Shown here: positions 36,635-45,684 of the stretch, piece by piece
Numbering within the stretch: position 1 is the stretch's first letter
How the letters are laid out: every line of letters starts with the position of its first letter
Assembly: GCA_029862045.1 (NCBI GenBank)
Contig: JAOTYE010000016.1
Coordinates: forward strand, 29,751-93,750
Direction of reading: 5' to 3'
DNA length: 64,000 nucleotides
From: Gammaproteobacteria bacterium
Lineage (GTDB): Bacteria > Pseudomonadota > Gammaproteobacteria > Steroidobacterales > Woeseiaceae
Translations under genes and position numbers: made by a program
Notes under the pieces: generated by a model
What the model was told of the DNA's origin: nothing
What the model saw: only the letters and a program-made list of their open reading frames with translations
Databases searched by the model: none

Positions 36635-37650
36635 GTCAGTTTTTCCTCGACTACGGGCTGTTCCTCGTCAAGGTTGTCACGATTGTTGTAGCGATCATTG
36701 TCGTCGTAAGTGTGGCTGCAGCGGCGGGTCGCAAATCGAGCCAGGAAGGCCTCGAGGTCGAGAGCATCAACAAAAAGTACAAATCGCTTGCCAGCGCCTT
36801 GCGCAAGGCCGTGCTCAAGAAAGATGAGCGCAAGAAAGAGGCGAAAGAGGAAAAGAAACGCGATAAGGCGGAGGCGAAGGGAACCACGGATCGACCGCGC
36901 AGCTTCGTCATCAACTTCAAGGGTGACCTCAAGGCCAGCGCGGTGCCGTCGTTGCGCGAAGAGGTCAGTGCAATTCTCGATGTCGCGACAACGGACGACG
37001 AGGTTATCGTCCGCCTGGAGAATCACGGCGGTGTCGTGCACGAACACGGTCTCGCCGCCTCGCAACTCGCGCGGATACGAGATCGTGATATTCCGCTGGC
37101 TGTCTGCGTCGACAAGGTTGCTGCCAGCGGCGGCTATCTGATGGCCTGTGTCGCGTCAAAAATCTACGCTGCGCCGTTCGCGATCCTTGGCTCCATCGGT
37201 GTGCTGGCGCAAATTCCGAACTTCAACCGCCTTCTGGATAGTCACGGCGTTGATTTCGAGCAGATCACGGCTGGCAAATACAAACGTACCGTTACGATGT
37301 TTGGCGAGAATACCGACGAGGACCGCGCCAAGCTCAAAGAGGAGCTCGAGGATGTGCATACCTTGTTCAAGGCAGCGGTCAGCAAGTATCGACCGGACCT
37401 TGACCTCGACAAGGTGGCGACGGGAGAGCATTGGTATGGCACGACTGCCCTGGAGCTCGGGCTGGCGGATGAGATCAAAACCAGTGATGAGCTATTGACC
37501 GGGCTTGCGATCGACCGGGACCTGTTTCAACTCACCTACCGTATCAAACAGCCGCTACAGAAACGGCTTATGGCAAATATTGACAGCACGCTCGAAAAGG
37601 TCGATGCGGCGGGCTGGCGTCGCAGGTTCGAGTCACGATTGCCCCGCTGA
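36631..37650 (+). CDS. sohB: SohB-like S49 family protease
   Basis: A 339-residue inner-membrane protease with one N-terminal helix ([22 protein letters not shown]), a highly charged Lys/Glu linker (about 45-85) and the S49 domain. The catalytic serine is Ser166 in [10 protein letters not shown] and the general-base lysine is probably Lys218 in AGKYKRT, at the SohB spacing. SohB is thought to degrade misfolded periplasmic or membrane proteins. Translation is coupled to lipA by a four-base overlap. Confidence 0.92.
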   Translation: MSQFFLDYGLFLVKVVTIVVAIIVVVSVAAAAGRKSSQEGLEVESINKKYKSLASALRKAVLKKDERKKEAKEEKKRDKAEAKGTTDRPRSFVINFKGDLKASAVPSLREEVSAILDVATTDDEVIVRLENHGGVVHEHGLAASQLARIRDRDIPLAVCVDKVAASGGYLMACVASKIYAAPFAILGSIGVLAQIPNFNRLLDSHGVDFEQITAGKYKRTVTMFGENTDEDRAKLKEELEDVHTLFKAAVSKYRPDLDLDKVATGEHWYGTTALELGLADEIKTSDELLTGLAIDRDLFQLTYRIKQPLQKRLMANIDSTLEKVDAAGWRRRFESRLPR

Positions 37651-37725
37651 CGCCAGGAACCGACGTGGCCGAAATTTGTCGTAAACTGTATGCAGATATT
37701 TAAGGTATCGGTTCGAGGGAGTCCC

Positions 37726-38550
37726 ATGCGCACGCAGCGTTTCAGCCAATTCCTGCCGCTTTCAGTCATCGCCATTGGCGCACTGGCGTGGTCGCCTTTC
37801 GCCCACTCAATATCTGACGCGGAGCTTGCCGCCGAAGCCGCGAAGCAATTCGCGGAAATGAAGGCCTCGATGCCATTGACCACGGATCGCGACACGATTG
37901 ATTACATCGCTTGCGTAGCCAACGCGGTGGTCACCCAACTCGAGCCGCCGTACAGTGACTTTGCCTGGGAAATGGCTATCTTCGACAATGGGGCGATCAA
38001 CGCATTCGCGATGCCAGGCGGTAAGATCGGCGTCATGGTGGGCATTCTCAAAGCGGCGCAGGATCAGGATCAGCTGGCCGCCGTCATCGGCCACGAAATA
38101 GCACACGTCACAGCGGACCATTCCAAGGAACGTGCGTCTCGAGGCAAATTGTCTAATGTTGGCATCCAGGTTGCCGCAGTCCTGCTCGGCGGGGGGCATC
38201 AGGGGGCAACCTATACCGCGTACGAAGCCCTGAATCAGGGCGCGGCTTTTGGCATCATGCTGCCATTTTCTCGAAAACAGGAAAGTGAGGCAGACGTTAT
38301 CGGTCTCAAGTATATGGCAAAGGCCGGCTTTGATCCGCGCGCGGCGGTGCCGTTATGGCAGAACATGAATGACGAGGCTGGCGAGGAGCCCGCTGAGTTT
38401 ATTTCCACACACCCATCGAGCGAAAAACGTATTGATTCGCTGGTTTCGCAGTGGGTTGAGGCACTTCCATATTATAATGAGGCCATGCAGGAAGGCCGGG
38501 TTCCAAATTGCATCCCGCCGCAGCCATTGCTGACGTCCGAAAAGGAGTGA
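37726..38550 (+). CDS. M48 family metalloprotease
   Basis: A 274-residue secreted or periplasmic zinc protease with an N-terminal signal (LPLSVIAIGALAWSPFAHS). The motif HEIAH is at residues 123-127 and the third ligand lies in the later ESEADVIGLKYM segment, as in the Loi/BepA/YcaL type of M48 enzymes that work on outer-membrane proteins and lipoproteins. The start ATG at 37726 has GAGGGAG before it. The L,D-transpeptidase follows seven bases after the stop, in the same frame. Confidence 0.9.
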   Translation: MRTQRFSQFLPLSVIAIGALAWSPFAHSISDAELAAEAAKQFAEMKASMPLTTDRDTIDYIACVANAVVTQLEPPYSDFAWEMAIFDNGAINAFAMPGGKIGVMVGILKAAQDQDQLAAVIGHEIAHVTADHSKERASRGKLSNVGIQVAAVLLGGGHQGATYTAYEALNQGAAFGIMLPFSRKQESEADVIGLKYMAKAGFDPRAAVPLWQNMNDEAGEEPAEFISTHPSSEKRIDSLVSQWVEALPYYNEAMQEGRVPNCIPPQPLLTSEKE

Positions 38551-38556
38551 CGCCTC

Positions 38557-39696
38557 ATAATTCGCCGCCTTGTATTGTGCATACCGCTCGTTGCTTTGGG
38601 CGGGTGTGTGGCGTTACACGATTTCTTTGGCACGGCGCCCGGCAATCGCGAAGCGGCCACGGTGCGACTCAGCAAGCGTCCGGTTGAAGAACCAATCTCC
38701 GCTAACCACTTTGTCCTCGAATCGCCAGAGCAGTCTGTCGTTGGTGTACCACAGCTTGTATTCGCAAGCGACGCGGACACGCTGTCGGATCTCGCACGCG
38801 CTTACGGCCTCGGCTACGACGAACTGATCGCGGCCAACCCGGATGTCGATCCATGGCTGCCCGGTGAGAATACGCCCGTATTGTTACCGACGCAGTTCGT
38901 CCTCCCGGACGTGCCCAAGGAAGGTATAGTCCTTAACATCGCATCGAAGCGACTGTTCTATTTCCCGACCGTACCCGAAGGCCAGGCGGCCATCGTCAAG
39001 ACCTATCCGATCGGCATTGGTCGCGTCGGCTGGGAGACGCCGCTCGGGATGACCACAGTAACGGCCAAGGCGAAAGACCCGCATTGGTACGTGCCGTGGT
39101 CGGTTCAACAGGAACAAGCTGAAATGGGCAACCCATTGCCGTCGGTAATTCCGCCCGGGCCGGAAAACCCGCTCGGTCATCGTGTACTCAAGCTCGAAAT
39201 GCCGGGCTACTTGATTCATGGCACAAATCAGCCTTTTGGCGTCGGTATGCGCGTGAGTCATGGTTGTGTGCGCCTGTACCCTGAGAATATCGAGTATCTC
39301 TACGAGCTCGTCGAGATTGGTGAGTCAGTTGCCATCATCAACGAACCGTTTCTATTCGGTCAGCTGGATGGCGAGTGGTATCTCGAGAGTCACACGCCGC
39401 TCGAAGATGATGTGCTTAACCCCGAGCAGCGGCTCGAACAGTTGCTCGAGACTCACCAGGGGCAGGCTGGCGCCGCGATTGAGCAGGATGAAGTCGACCA
39501 TGCTCGTACAATCGCGAGCATTGCCAATGGTGTGCCGTCTCGACTGGGCTACCACGATGCCGATGAGGTGTTTGCGCGCGCGCGGCATGTCCGCAACACA
39601 GTGGAAGTTGATCCGGACGCGCCGACGCTGTCCGAGGTTCGGGAAATGATCGACGAGGCGGTGCGCGAGGCAGACGAAGAAGCGGAGTCGTTGTGA
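38557..39696 (+). CDS. L,D-transpeptidase lipoprotein (YkuD domain with LysM), non-canonical start
   Basis: A protein of about 379 residues with a LysM-like domain (TLSDLARAYGLGYDELIAANPDV) and a YkuD catalytic domain whose nucleophile is Cys237 in VSHGCVRL, with histidine in LIHGTN. It should cross-link peptidoglycan or attach proteins to it. The natural signal peptide IRRLVLCIPLVALGGC (lipobox ALGGC) begins at ATA 38557 or ATT 38560, nine or twelve bases after AAGGAG at 38542-38547. The only normal start, TTG 38575, would delete the basic n-region, so initiation at ATA or ATT is most likely. Confidence 0.85.
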   Translation: MIRRLVLCIPLVALGGCVALHDFFGTAPGNREAATVRLSKRPVEEPISANHFVLESPEQSVVGVPQLVFASDADTLSDLARAYGLGYDELIAANPDVDPWLPGENTPVLLPTQFVLPDVPKEGIVLNIASKRLFYFPTVPEGQAAIVKTYPIGIGRVGWETPLGMTTVTAKAKDPHWYVPWSVQQEQAEMGNPLPSVIPPGPENPLGHRVLKLEMPGYLIHGTNQPFGVGMRVSHGCVRLYPENIEYLYELVEIGESVAIINEPFLFGQLDGEWYLESHTPLEDDVLNPEQRLEQLLETHQGQAGAAIEQDEVDHARTIASIANGVPSRLGYHDADEVFARARHVRNTVEVDPDAPTLSEVREMIDEAVREADEEAESL

Positions 39697-39827
39697 CCGA
39701 GTGGCTGGACCTCATGCTGGAAGAAATTGCTCGCAAGAAGCGGGAGGCGAAAGAGGCTGAAGAAGAAGCCCAACGACGTTTGGCGCAAAGCGGCGACGAA
39801 TCGAAAACCGGGGATCAGTCGAAGTAA
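39693..39827 (+). CDS. Small charged protein coupled to the L,D-transpeptidase gene
   Basis: A 44-codon ORF starting at GTG 39693, overlapping the transpeptidase stop as GTGA. The product (VTEWLDLMLEEIARKKREAK, then Glu-rich to a KTGDQSK end) is almost all charged alpha-helix, probably a coiled coil. The coupled start and codon use like its neighbours support it. Its last 13 bases overlap the convergent desulfhydrase gene. Function unknown. Confidence 0.5.
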   Translation: MTEWLDLMLEEIARKKREAKEAEEEAQRRLAQSGDESKTGDQSK

Positions 39828-40873
39828 CGTAAAAACTCTTTCGGCAATCGCGAGACATCACTCGGTCGTTCGACTCCGGCGGGTAACGGTCGTGAGTTAT
39901 ACGTGTTCCAGAACAACATCGATTGCCCAGCGTGTTCTGCCCGCTCCAGGTCATACAGCATTGCCGCCATGGCTTTGCCGGTGTAGGTCGTCTCGAGCAT
40001 GAGCCCCAGTTCAGCACGGGCAGTCTCAATGGCACGGTCCGTTGCCGAATTCGTCCTGGCGTAGCCGCCTCCAAAAAACTCGTCGCGCAAGCAATATCGC
40101 GCGCGATCCGCCAGGTCTGCCGGGATTGACGCATCGAAGGCGTTCAGAAAAGTCGCTGTCTTAACCAGCAGTCGGCGCATAGCCTTTGGGTTCGCGAAAA
40201 TATCTGCGGTAACGCGCACAGCCTGAATTTCAGTAGGCAAGTTGGCGAGGGCCAGGCCCAACGCAAGTCCAACCGCAGTAGCCATTGTGCCATTGGCGAC
40301 ATACAGTCGATCAGGTACATCAAGCTCACCGGTTGCGATCTGCCCGGCGAGTTCCAGCCCGGCGTTTACGAAACCAACAGCACCCAGGCAATTGGATCCA
40401 CCAATTGGAATGATCCAGGCCTGTCGACCCTGGACGCTTCGCCGCATCGTATCCACACGATGCGAATAGTCTCCTCCGTAGTGCAAAATTTCAGTGCCAT
40501 TTTGCAGGTGCATATTCAGCATGCGCGCTGCATTCGCGGTTCGGGTCTGGTGTGACAACAAGCAGGTGCACTCGAATCCCAGCGACTTGGCATACAGGGC
40601 GGTAGCCAATGCATGATTCGAGGCGACAGTGCCGAACGTCACAACCCGCTCCGCCTTCTTTTCGCTCGCCCGATGCAACAGGTACTCCAGCTTGCGGACC
40701 TTGTTGCCGCCGTACAGCTTACTGGTCAGGTTGTCGCACTTGATCGCAACGCGCCGCTGCCCCTGGGCGGTATTCAAGGTTTCCTGAACGATCGGTGTCG
40801 GCAGATCGGCCAGATGCGTTTTCGGCACTTGCTGTGCCAATCGCGGATACGCAGTCGCCAGGTCGTCACTCAT
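39815..40873 (-). CDS. D-cysteine desulfhydrase / ACC deaminase-family PLP enzyme
   Basis: A 352-residue fold-type II PLP enzyme. The pattern KCDNLTSKLYGGNKVRKLEYLL contains the cofactor lysine (probably Lys58), and the FGTVASNHALATALYAKSLG segment and VANGTMATAVGLALGL phosphate-binding loop match D-cysteine desulfhydrase and 1-aminocyclopropane-1-carboxylate deaminase. Those two activities cannot be separated by eye; the former breaks D-cysteine into pyruvate, sulfide and ammonia. I use the ATG at 40873; the longer frame adds 21 residues outside the conserved part. Confidence 0.82.
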   Translation of the reverse strand: MSDDLATAYPRLAQQVPKTHLADLPTPIVQETLNTAQGQRRVAIKCDNLTSKLYGGNKVRKLEYLLHRASEKKAERVVTFGTVASNHALATALYAKSLGFECTCLLSHQTRTANAARMLNMHLQNGTEILHYGGDYSHRVDTMRRSVQGRQAWIIPIGGSNCLGAVGFVNAGLELAGQIATGELDVPDRLYVANGTMATAVGLALGLALANLPTEIQAVRVTADIFANPKAMRRLLVKTATFLNAFDASIPADLADRARYCLRDEFFGGGYARTNSATDRAIETARAELGLMLETTYTGKAMAAMLYDLERAEHAGQSMLFWNTYNSRPLPAGVERPSDVSRLPKEFLRYFD

Positions 40874-40981
40874 GTTCCGAATATTAGCTAATTGAGAGCT
40901 ATTGCTGCGCAATTCAATGGCATAAGTTGAAGTCACTGACTAGAATGAGGCTACCTATGTCTGACTGTTTCGGAGATAAGC
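40874..40981. other. Divergent promoter region, desulfhydrase / tail-sheath gene
   Basis: About 108 bases between divergent genes. A TAGAAT box at about 40941 could be a -10 element for the sheath gene, without a good -35 partner. GGAG at 40974-40977 is the likely ribosome-binding site for the TTG start at 40982. No repeat seen. Confidence 0.35.
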
Positions 40982-42535
40982 TTGTCAGATGCAGTTGACC
41001 GCGGCATCACGGTCACCGAAATGGCACCAATGGATCAACCCATCGACGTGTCGCCCGAGACCACGGCCGCCTTTGTCGGGCGTGCGCTTCGTGGCCCCCT
41101 GAATAATCCGGTCCTGATACACAGCTTCGGTGAGTTTCGCCGTCGCTTTGGTGACGTGTGGACGCGCTCCAGTCTCGGGCCGGCGGCGCAACAATACTTC
41201 GAGCACGGCGGCAGGGATCTCTACATCGTGCGCGTTGCCAATGGCGCGCGCGGCGCGATGATCTGCCTGCCCGCGAGTGGTTCGGCGCTCGTGCTGCGCG
41301 CGCTCGAGCCAGGATCGACGGAGCGTATTCGCGCGGCTGTCGATTTTGATGGCATCGATGCCGAAAACGATGAATTATTCAATCTGACATTGCAGCGCAT
41401 TGATCCGGAATCGGGTCACGTTACTGATCAGGAGATATTTCGTCGCGCCAATTATCGTGAAAGCGCGGAAAACTTCGTCGCGGATCTGCTGCTGACGTCG
41501 GCGCTTGCTCGAGTCGAGCATCCGTTTCCATCGCACCGGCCCGATGTGACATTCGGCGTGGATGTGCCGTTCAACTCAGCGTATGTCGAGCATGCTCAGG
41601 AAGGGTCCGATGGACATGAGTTATCGGATTACGACCTGGTTGGTTCGAAGAGCACAGAGACGGGCCTGTTTGCATTGCAACAGGTCAATCAATTCGATCT
41701 GCTGTATCTTCCGCCGCCCGGCAAGGGTCGTGACCTTGGCCCGGCATCGCTACTCGCCGCCGAGTTGTATTGTCGCGAACGTGCGGCGATGTTGATCGTT
41801 GATCCGGCTGCGGAATGGGTGACGCCGGCGAAGGCGGTTGCGGGGATTCGCAGAATGGGCCTGGCCAGTCCCAGCATGGTTGGATACTTTCCACGCATGT
41901 ATCAACGTCACGACGCGAGCGGCGCGCCGCGAGTCGTTGGCGGCGCGCTGGCGGGTCTGCTTTGCAAGCTCGATCGAACCTACGGGCCCTGGCATGATCT
42001 CGACCAGCAGGGCATGGGCTTCAGACGCGAGTTGCTCGCCGCATTCGACGTCGATGATGACGATGCGCAGGTTCTGGCACGCGAGGGATTGAACGTTGTT
42101 GCCAAAGGCCCGGCGGGCCGGGCACGACTGCGTGGTTCGGTGACCATGGGCCGAGGCAGCGAGTCGCATCGCAGATATGCGAGCTTGTCTGTTCGTCGAC
42201 TTTGTCTGCGTATTATCAACGCCATCGAACAGGCGATGCGCTGGGCTGTGTTTGAATCCGATGATTCGCGTCTAGCGAAGCGAATTCGCAGCCAGGTTGT
42301 CGCTTACCTGTCCTGCCTGGCCAATATGGGCGCTTTCGAAAACGATCGTTTTGTCGTCGAATGTGATGCGGGCCTGTGCCATCGCGCCGATAGTCTGGAG
42401 CACGGCATCACAATACTGATTGTTTTTCATCCGCTCGGCTGCCCGGAAAGCGTCTCGTTTACGCTGCACCAAACGGTATCGGGTTGCCGCGTGACGACGA
42501 CGGCATTCGCTCCAGTGATGGAATATTGCGCCTAG
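40982..42535 (+). CDS. Phage tail sheath-like protein (orphan)
   Basis: A 517-residue protein matching contractile tail sheath proteins. The N-terminal region has ETTAAFVGRALRGPLNNPV and the FGEFRRRFGDVW and QQYFEHGGRDLYIVRVANGA segments. The C-terminal region has RRYASLSVRRLCLRIINAIE and WAVFESDD...IRSQVVAYL, the subunit-linking part of sheath proteins. In phages and injection systems this protein forms the contracting tube around a tail tube. Here no tube, baseplate, capsid or other phage gene is near, and the flanks are ordinary chromosomal genes. The TTG start has CGGAG upstream. Confidence 0.85.
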   Translation: MSDAVDRGITVTEMAPMDQPIDVSPETTAAFVGRALRGPLNNPVLIHSFGEFRRRFGDVWTRSSLGPAAQQYFEHGGRDLYIVRVANGARGAMICLPASGSALVLRALEPGSTERIRAAVDFDGIDAENDELFNLTLQRIDPESGHVTDQEIFRRANYRESAENFVADLLLTSALARVEHPFPSHRPDVTFGVDVPFNSAYVEHAQEGSDGHELSDYDLVGSKSTETGLFALQQVNQFDLLYLPPPGKGRDLGPASLLAAELYCRERAAMLIVDPAAEWVTPAKAVAGIRRMGLASPSMVGYFPRMYQRHDASGAPRVVGGALAGLLCKLDRTYGPWHDLDQQGMGFRRELLAAFDVDDDDAQVLAREGLNVVAKGPAGRARLRGSVTMGRGSESHRRYASLSVRRLCLRIINAIEQAMRWAVFESDDSRLAKRIRSQVVAYLSCLANMGAFENDRFVVECDAGLCHRADSLEHGITILIVFHPLGCPESVSFTLHQTVSGCRVTTTAFAPVMEYCA

Positions 42536-42609
42536 AGAAATAGACAGGTTGCATCCATAGGTTGTCATATGAGCATCCACTTCATACCACCAATCTTTCG
42601 GGAGGGGGT

Positions 42610-43125
42610 ATGAGAGACAGCGATGCTCTGGAAAATAACCCACACGTTTCGCGCTCGGCATTGGAAGCCATTCACAGCCAGGTATACGGCTGGGCCCTCT
42701 CCCGATGCGATTTCGACCACGCGACTGCGGAGGATCTGATGCAACAGGCATACGTCGAACTGCTGAGTGGCAGCGCACGATTTGACAATAAGTCGACGCT
42801 CAAGACGTTCCTGTTTTCCGTTGTGCAGAATCTCGCCAGAAGTCGTTTTCGACGTATTTCATCGCGGCTCCGACTCGTAAAACAGTACCAGCAGGAATCG
42901 GTGACTGATGCGATCGAGCCAGGCGTCGACGACGCTGTGTGGCGAGCCGTGCGGGCATTACCTGCAAGACAGCGCGACATCATCGAGCTTGTCTTTTGTC
43001 GCGAACTGACGATCGAACAAGCCGCGTCGGTGATGGGCGTATCGACAGGTACGGGACGCGTGCACTACGACCGCGCAAAAAAAGCGCTGCGGTCACGATT
43101 GCAGGACTGGGCAGAGGAAGAGTGA
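42610..43125 (+). CDS. ECF-type RNA polymerase sigma factor
   Basis: A 171-residue sigma-70 family protein with region 2 (about 20-85: ATAEDLMQQAYVELLSG and KTFLFSVVQNLARSRFRR) and region 4 (about 115-165: LPARQRDIIELVFCRELTIEQAASVMGVSTGTGRVHYDRAKKAL, here in shortened form). Such factors redirect RNA polymerase to a small stress regulon. The ATG at 42610 follows a very strong GGGAGGGGG. The next gene, a single-helix membrane protein, is a plausible anti-sigma partner. Confidence 0.9.
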   Translation: MRDSDALENNPHVSRSALEAIHSQVYGWALSRCDFDHATAEDLMQQAYVELLSGSARFDNKSTLKTFLFSVVQNLARSRFRRISSRLRLVKQYQQESVTDAIEPGVDDAVWRAVRALPARQRDIIELVFCRELTIEQAASVMGVSTGTGRVHYDRAKKALRSRLQDWAEEE

Positions 43126-43484
43126 TGCAGATTTCGGACGACACGCTTCGCGAAATAGTAAGTCGTGCCTGGCAGCGTGGCGCGGATGACGATCATCCTT
43201 CTTTCGACAGCGTGTGGCAGGCAGCACGCGACAGGTGCTCCACCGAGCGCCGGCGTTATCGAGGCTTCGCGAGCGTGGCTGCCATAGCGGCCGCGATCGT
43301 CATTGGGCTGAACGTACCGTCACCATCTGACAAATCGCCGTACATCGAAGTTGCGGAATTGTTGGATACGACGTACTGGTCCGCACCTAGCGACGTATTA
43401 CTACCCGACAGGGAATTTGACATATATCAGGATATGCCGGTGCTTTTCGAGTCAACGGAACCGGCAGGAGGAACGTTACTATGA
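43125..43484 (+). CDS. Single-helix membrane protein, possible anti-sigma factor
   Basis: A 119-residue protein with a charged cytoplasmic N-terminal part (about 1-45), one transmembrane helix (FASVAAIAAAIVIGLNV) and a short periplasmic tail. I do not see a zinc-binding anti-sigma motif, so the anti-sigma role is inferred from topology and from the one-base overlap with the sigma factor gene. Its stop overlaps the next gene by four bases, so the three are one operon. Confidence 0.65.
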   Translation: MQISDDTLREIVSRAWQRGADDDHPSFDSVWQAARDRCSTERRRYRGFASVAAIAAAIVIGLNVPSPSDKSPYIEVAELLDTTYWSAPSDVLLPDREFDIYQDMPVLFESTEPAGGTLL

Positions 43485-43894
43485 GGAAGGGACTATTGAT
43501 CTTGCTGGCTTTCGCCTGCACCGGCATGGAAACAGCCGCTGCCGCTGAGCCAAAACACGACGTGTTTAAGGGTAAGTTGTTTGCGCCGAACGTTATTCTT
43601 GAGAATCAGGCAGAGTTAAGCCTTAGTAAACAACAGTTTACGGAAATCAGAAAAGCGGTCGTCGAGGTCCAGGCAAACGTCGCTGAACACGAATGGGATG
43701 TCCGCGAGGCCTACCAGAACATCATGGCCGAACTCGACAAGACGCCGATTGATGAGCAACAGGTACTCGAGCATGTCGGCGCCGCACTCAAAGCCGAGAA
43801 TGAGGTCAAAAAGTTGCAGGTGGTGATGTTGATACAACTCAAAAACCTGCTTACTGATGATCAGATTGTGTATCTGGAGTCTGTGCGCGACTAG
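43481..43894 (+). CDS. Spy/CpxP-like periplasmic helical protein
   Basis: A 137-residue protein with a signal peptide (LILLAFACTGMETAAAAE) and an amphipathic helical body. ELSLSKQQFTEIRKAVVEVQ and LLTDDQIVYLESV resemble the LTxxQ-type repeats of Spy, CpxP and ZraP, which act as periplasmic chaperones or metal/stress sensors. In sigma/anti-sigma operons such proteins often regulate signalling. Coupled to the membrane protein gene by an ATGA overlap. Confidence 0.65.
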   Translation: MRKGLLILLAFACTGMETAAAAEPKHDVFKGKLFAPNVILENQAELSLSKQQFTEIRKAVVEVQANVAEHEWDVREAYQNIMAELDKTPIDEQQVLEHVGAALKAENEVKKLQVVMLIQLKNLLTDDQIVYLESVRD

Positions 43895-44016
43895 CGTTGC
43901 GACAAATATGCACATTGACGCTACGAATCATCACACTTGTGCGCGCGCAGAAGCATTAGGCTCTCAGGAACGATTGCTGAATGGGCCGAGCCGCTCCACG
44001 AGACCGGAACAATGAC

Positions 44017-45660
44017 ATGAAAACCAGACTAATCTCACTCGCGGCATCGTTGCTTTTTGGCATCGCAGGTTGCGGCGGCGGCTCTGGTGGTTCATCACAA
44101 CCACCGCCACCACCCGTGCCGATAACGAAGGCTGAGGCGTACCAGTTTTTGAACCAGTCGACCTTCGGCGCAACCGAAGCGGAAGCGCAACGTGTCATCA
44201 ACATGCGCTACGAAGCATGGATAGACGATCAACTGCAACAAGCCGCATCGTTGCAGTTACCGCACGTCCAGTCCGTACCGCCGCCGCAGTTCATGTTTCA
44301 GCTGCAGCCGGATCGGGTGGATATCTGGTTCCGCAATGTCCTGCACAGCGACGACCAGTTGCGCCAGCGAGTCGCATTTGCACTCTCAGAGATCATGGTT
44401 GTCTCGCAGCTTGGCGTGTTGGGGGATCAGCCCTACGCACTCGCCAGTTATTACGACGTGCTGGCGCGTAATGCATTTGGTAACTACCGTGAGCTGATCG
44501 AAGAAGTCACGCTGCATCCGGCGATGGGCGTCTATCTGAGCATGCTGGGCAACGAAAAGCCGGATCCCGTCAGAAATATACGGCCCGATGAAAACTATGC
44601 GCGCGAACTGATGCAGTTGTTTTCGATTGGTCTTGTTGAGCTGAATCAGGATGGCAGCGTAAGACTGGACGCTCAGGAACAGCCGATACCGACCTACGAC
44701 CAGGCAATCATCGAAGGCTTCGCGCATGTTTATACCGGATGGACCTATGCCGGTGCCCCGGTGTTCCAGGGGGCATTCCCAACGCCGACGCGTCAGGTCA
44801 TCCCGATGCAGCTCTGGCCGCAATTCCATGACACCGGCGAGAAAACTCTGTTGAACGGCGTGACACTACCGGCAGGACAGACAGGTGATCAGGATCTCGC
44901 GGATGCCCTGGACAATATATTCAATCATCCGAATGTCGGACCATTCATCGCGATACGCCTTATTCAACGGCTCGTGACAAGTAACCCGTCTCCGGACTAT
45001 GTGTCGCGCGTGGCGGGCGTCTTCAATGACAACGGCGCGGGTGTGCGCGGTGATCTCGGGGCGGTCGTCAAAGCGATTCTCCTCGATGCGGAAGCACAGC
45101 CTGCCCTGCGAATGGAACTCGACGGCAAGGTCAAAGAGCCACTATTGCGCCTCACTCAGCTGTGGCGCAATTACGACGCTCAGTCTGTCAGTGGCCGTTA
45201 CCCGTATGACTTCGCCTACATTATTTTCGGGCAAGGGCCATTGCAGTCGCCGTCGGTTTTCAATTTCTTCAGTCCGTTTTACGCACCGCCCGGCGAAATC
45301 CGCGACAGCGGCCTGGTTGCGCCAGAACTCGAGATTGCGACAGAGTTCCTGAATACCTACATCACGAACTACATGTTCTGTCAGACGTTTTTCTGGAACC
45401 AGGAGTCAAGCCCGGATTGCGGACCGATTACGGACGATACCGTCCTGATCGATACGACGGAAGAGATCGCCGTAGCCGGCGATGCCGATGCGCTCATCGA
45501 CATGGTGGCCGGGAAACTTGTGGCTGGTCAGATATCGACCACCCTGCGGACTGAAATCTCCGGAATGCTGGCACTTATACCTGCGGAGCAAGCCAATCTG
45601 CGTGCGGCTGAAGCGATTTACTTACTAGTTACGTCGCCCGAGTACGCATACCAGCAGTAA
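44017..45660 (+). CDS. DUF1800 domain lipoprotein
   Basis: A 547-residue protein with a lipoprotein signal (SLLFGIAGC, Cys19), a Gly/Ser then Pro-rich linker, and a DUF1800 domain: AYQFLNQSTFGATEAEAQRV, LRQRVAFALSEIMVVS, NYARELMQLFSIGLVELNQDG and the late QSPSVFNFFSPFY segment. Function unknown; the family is nearly always encoded next to a DUF1501 protein, as here. I choose the ATG at 44017, which starts the signal peptide, over the in-frame ATG at 43981. Confidence 0.92.
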   Translation: MKTRLISLAASLLFGIAGCGGGSGGSSQPPPPPVPITKAEAYQFLNQSTFGATEAEAQRVINMRYEAWIDDQLQQAASLQLPHVQSVPPPQFMFQLQPDRVDIWFRNVLHSDDQLRQRVAFALSEIMVVSQLGVLGDQPYALASYYDVLARNAFGNYRELIEEVTLHPAMGVYLSMLGNEKPDPVRNIRPDENYARELMQLFSIGLVELNQDGSVRLDAQEQPIPTYDQAIIEGFAHVYTGWTYAGAPVFQGAFPTPTRQVIPMQLWPQFHDTGEKTLLNGVTLPAGQTGDQDLADALDNIFNHPNVGPFIAIRLIQRLVTSNPSPDYVSRVAGVFNDNGAGVRGDLGAVVKAILLDAEAQPALRMELDGKVKEPLLRLTQLWRNYDAQSVSGRYPYDFAYIIFGQGPLQSPSVFNFFSPFYAPPGEIRDSGLVAPELEIATEFLNTYITNYMFCQTFFWNQESSPDCGPITDDTVLIDTTEEIAVAGDADALIDMVAGKLVAGQISTTLRTEISGMLALIPAEQANLRAAEAIYLLVTSPEYAYQQ

Positions 45661-45684
45661 CGTCAGGCGAACGAGACCAACATT

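Noticed and set aside
40982..43894. A prophage
   Set aside because: Only the sheath-like gene is phage-like; no integrase, capsid, terminase, tube or baseplate gene is near.
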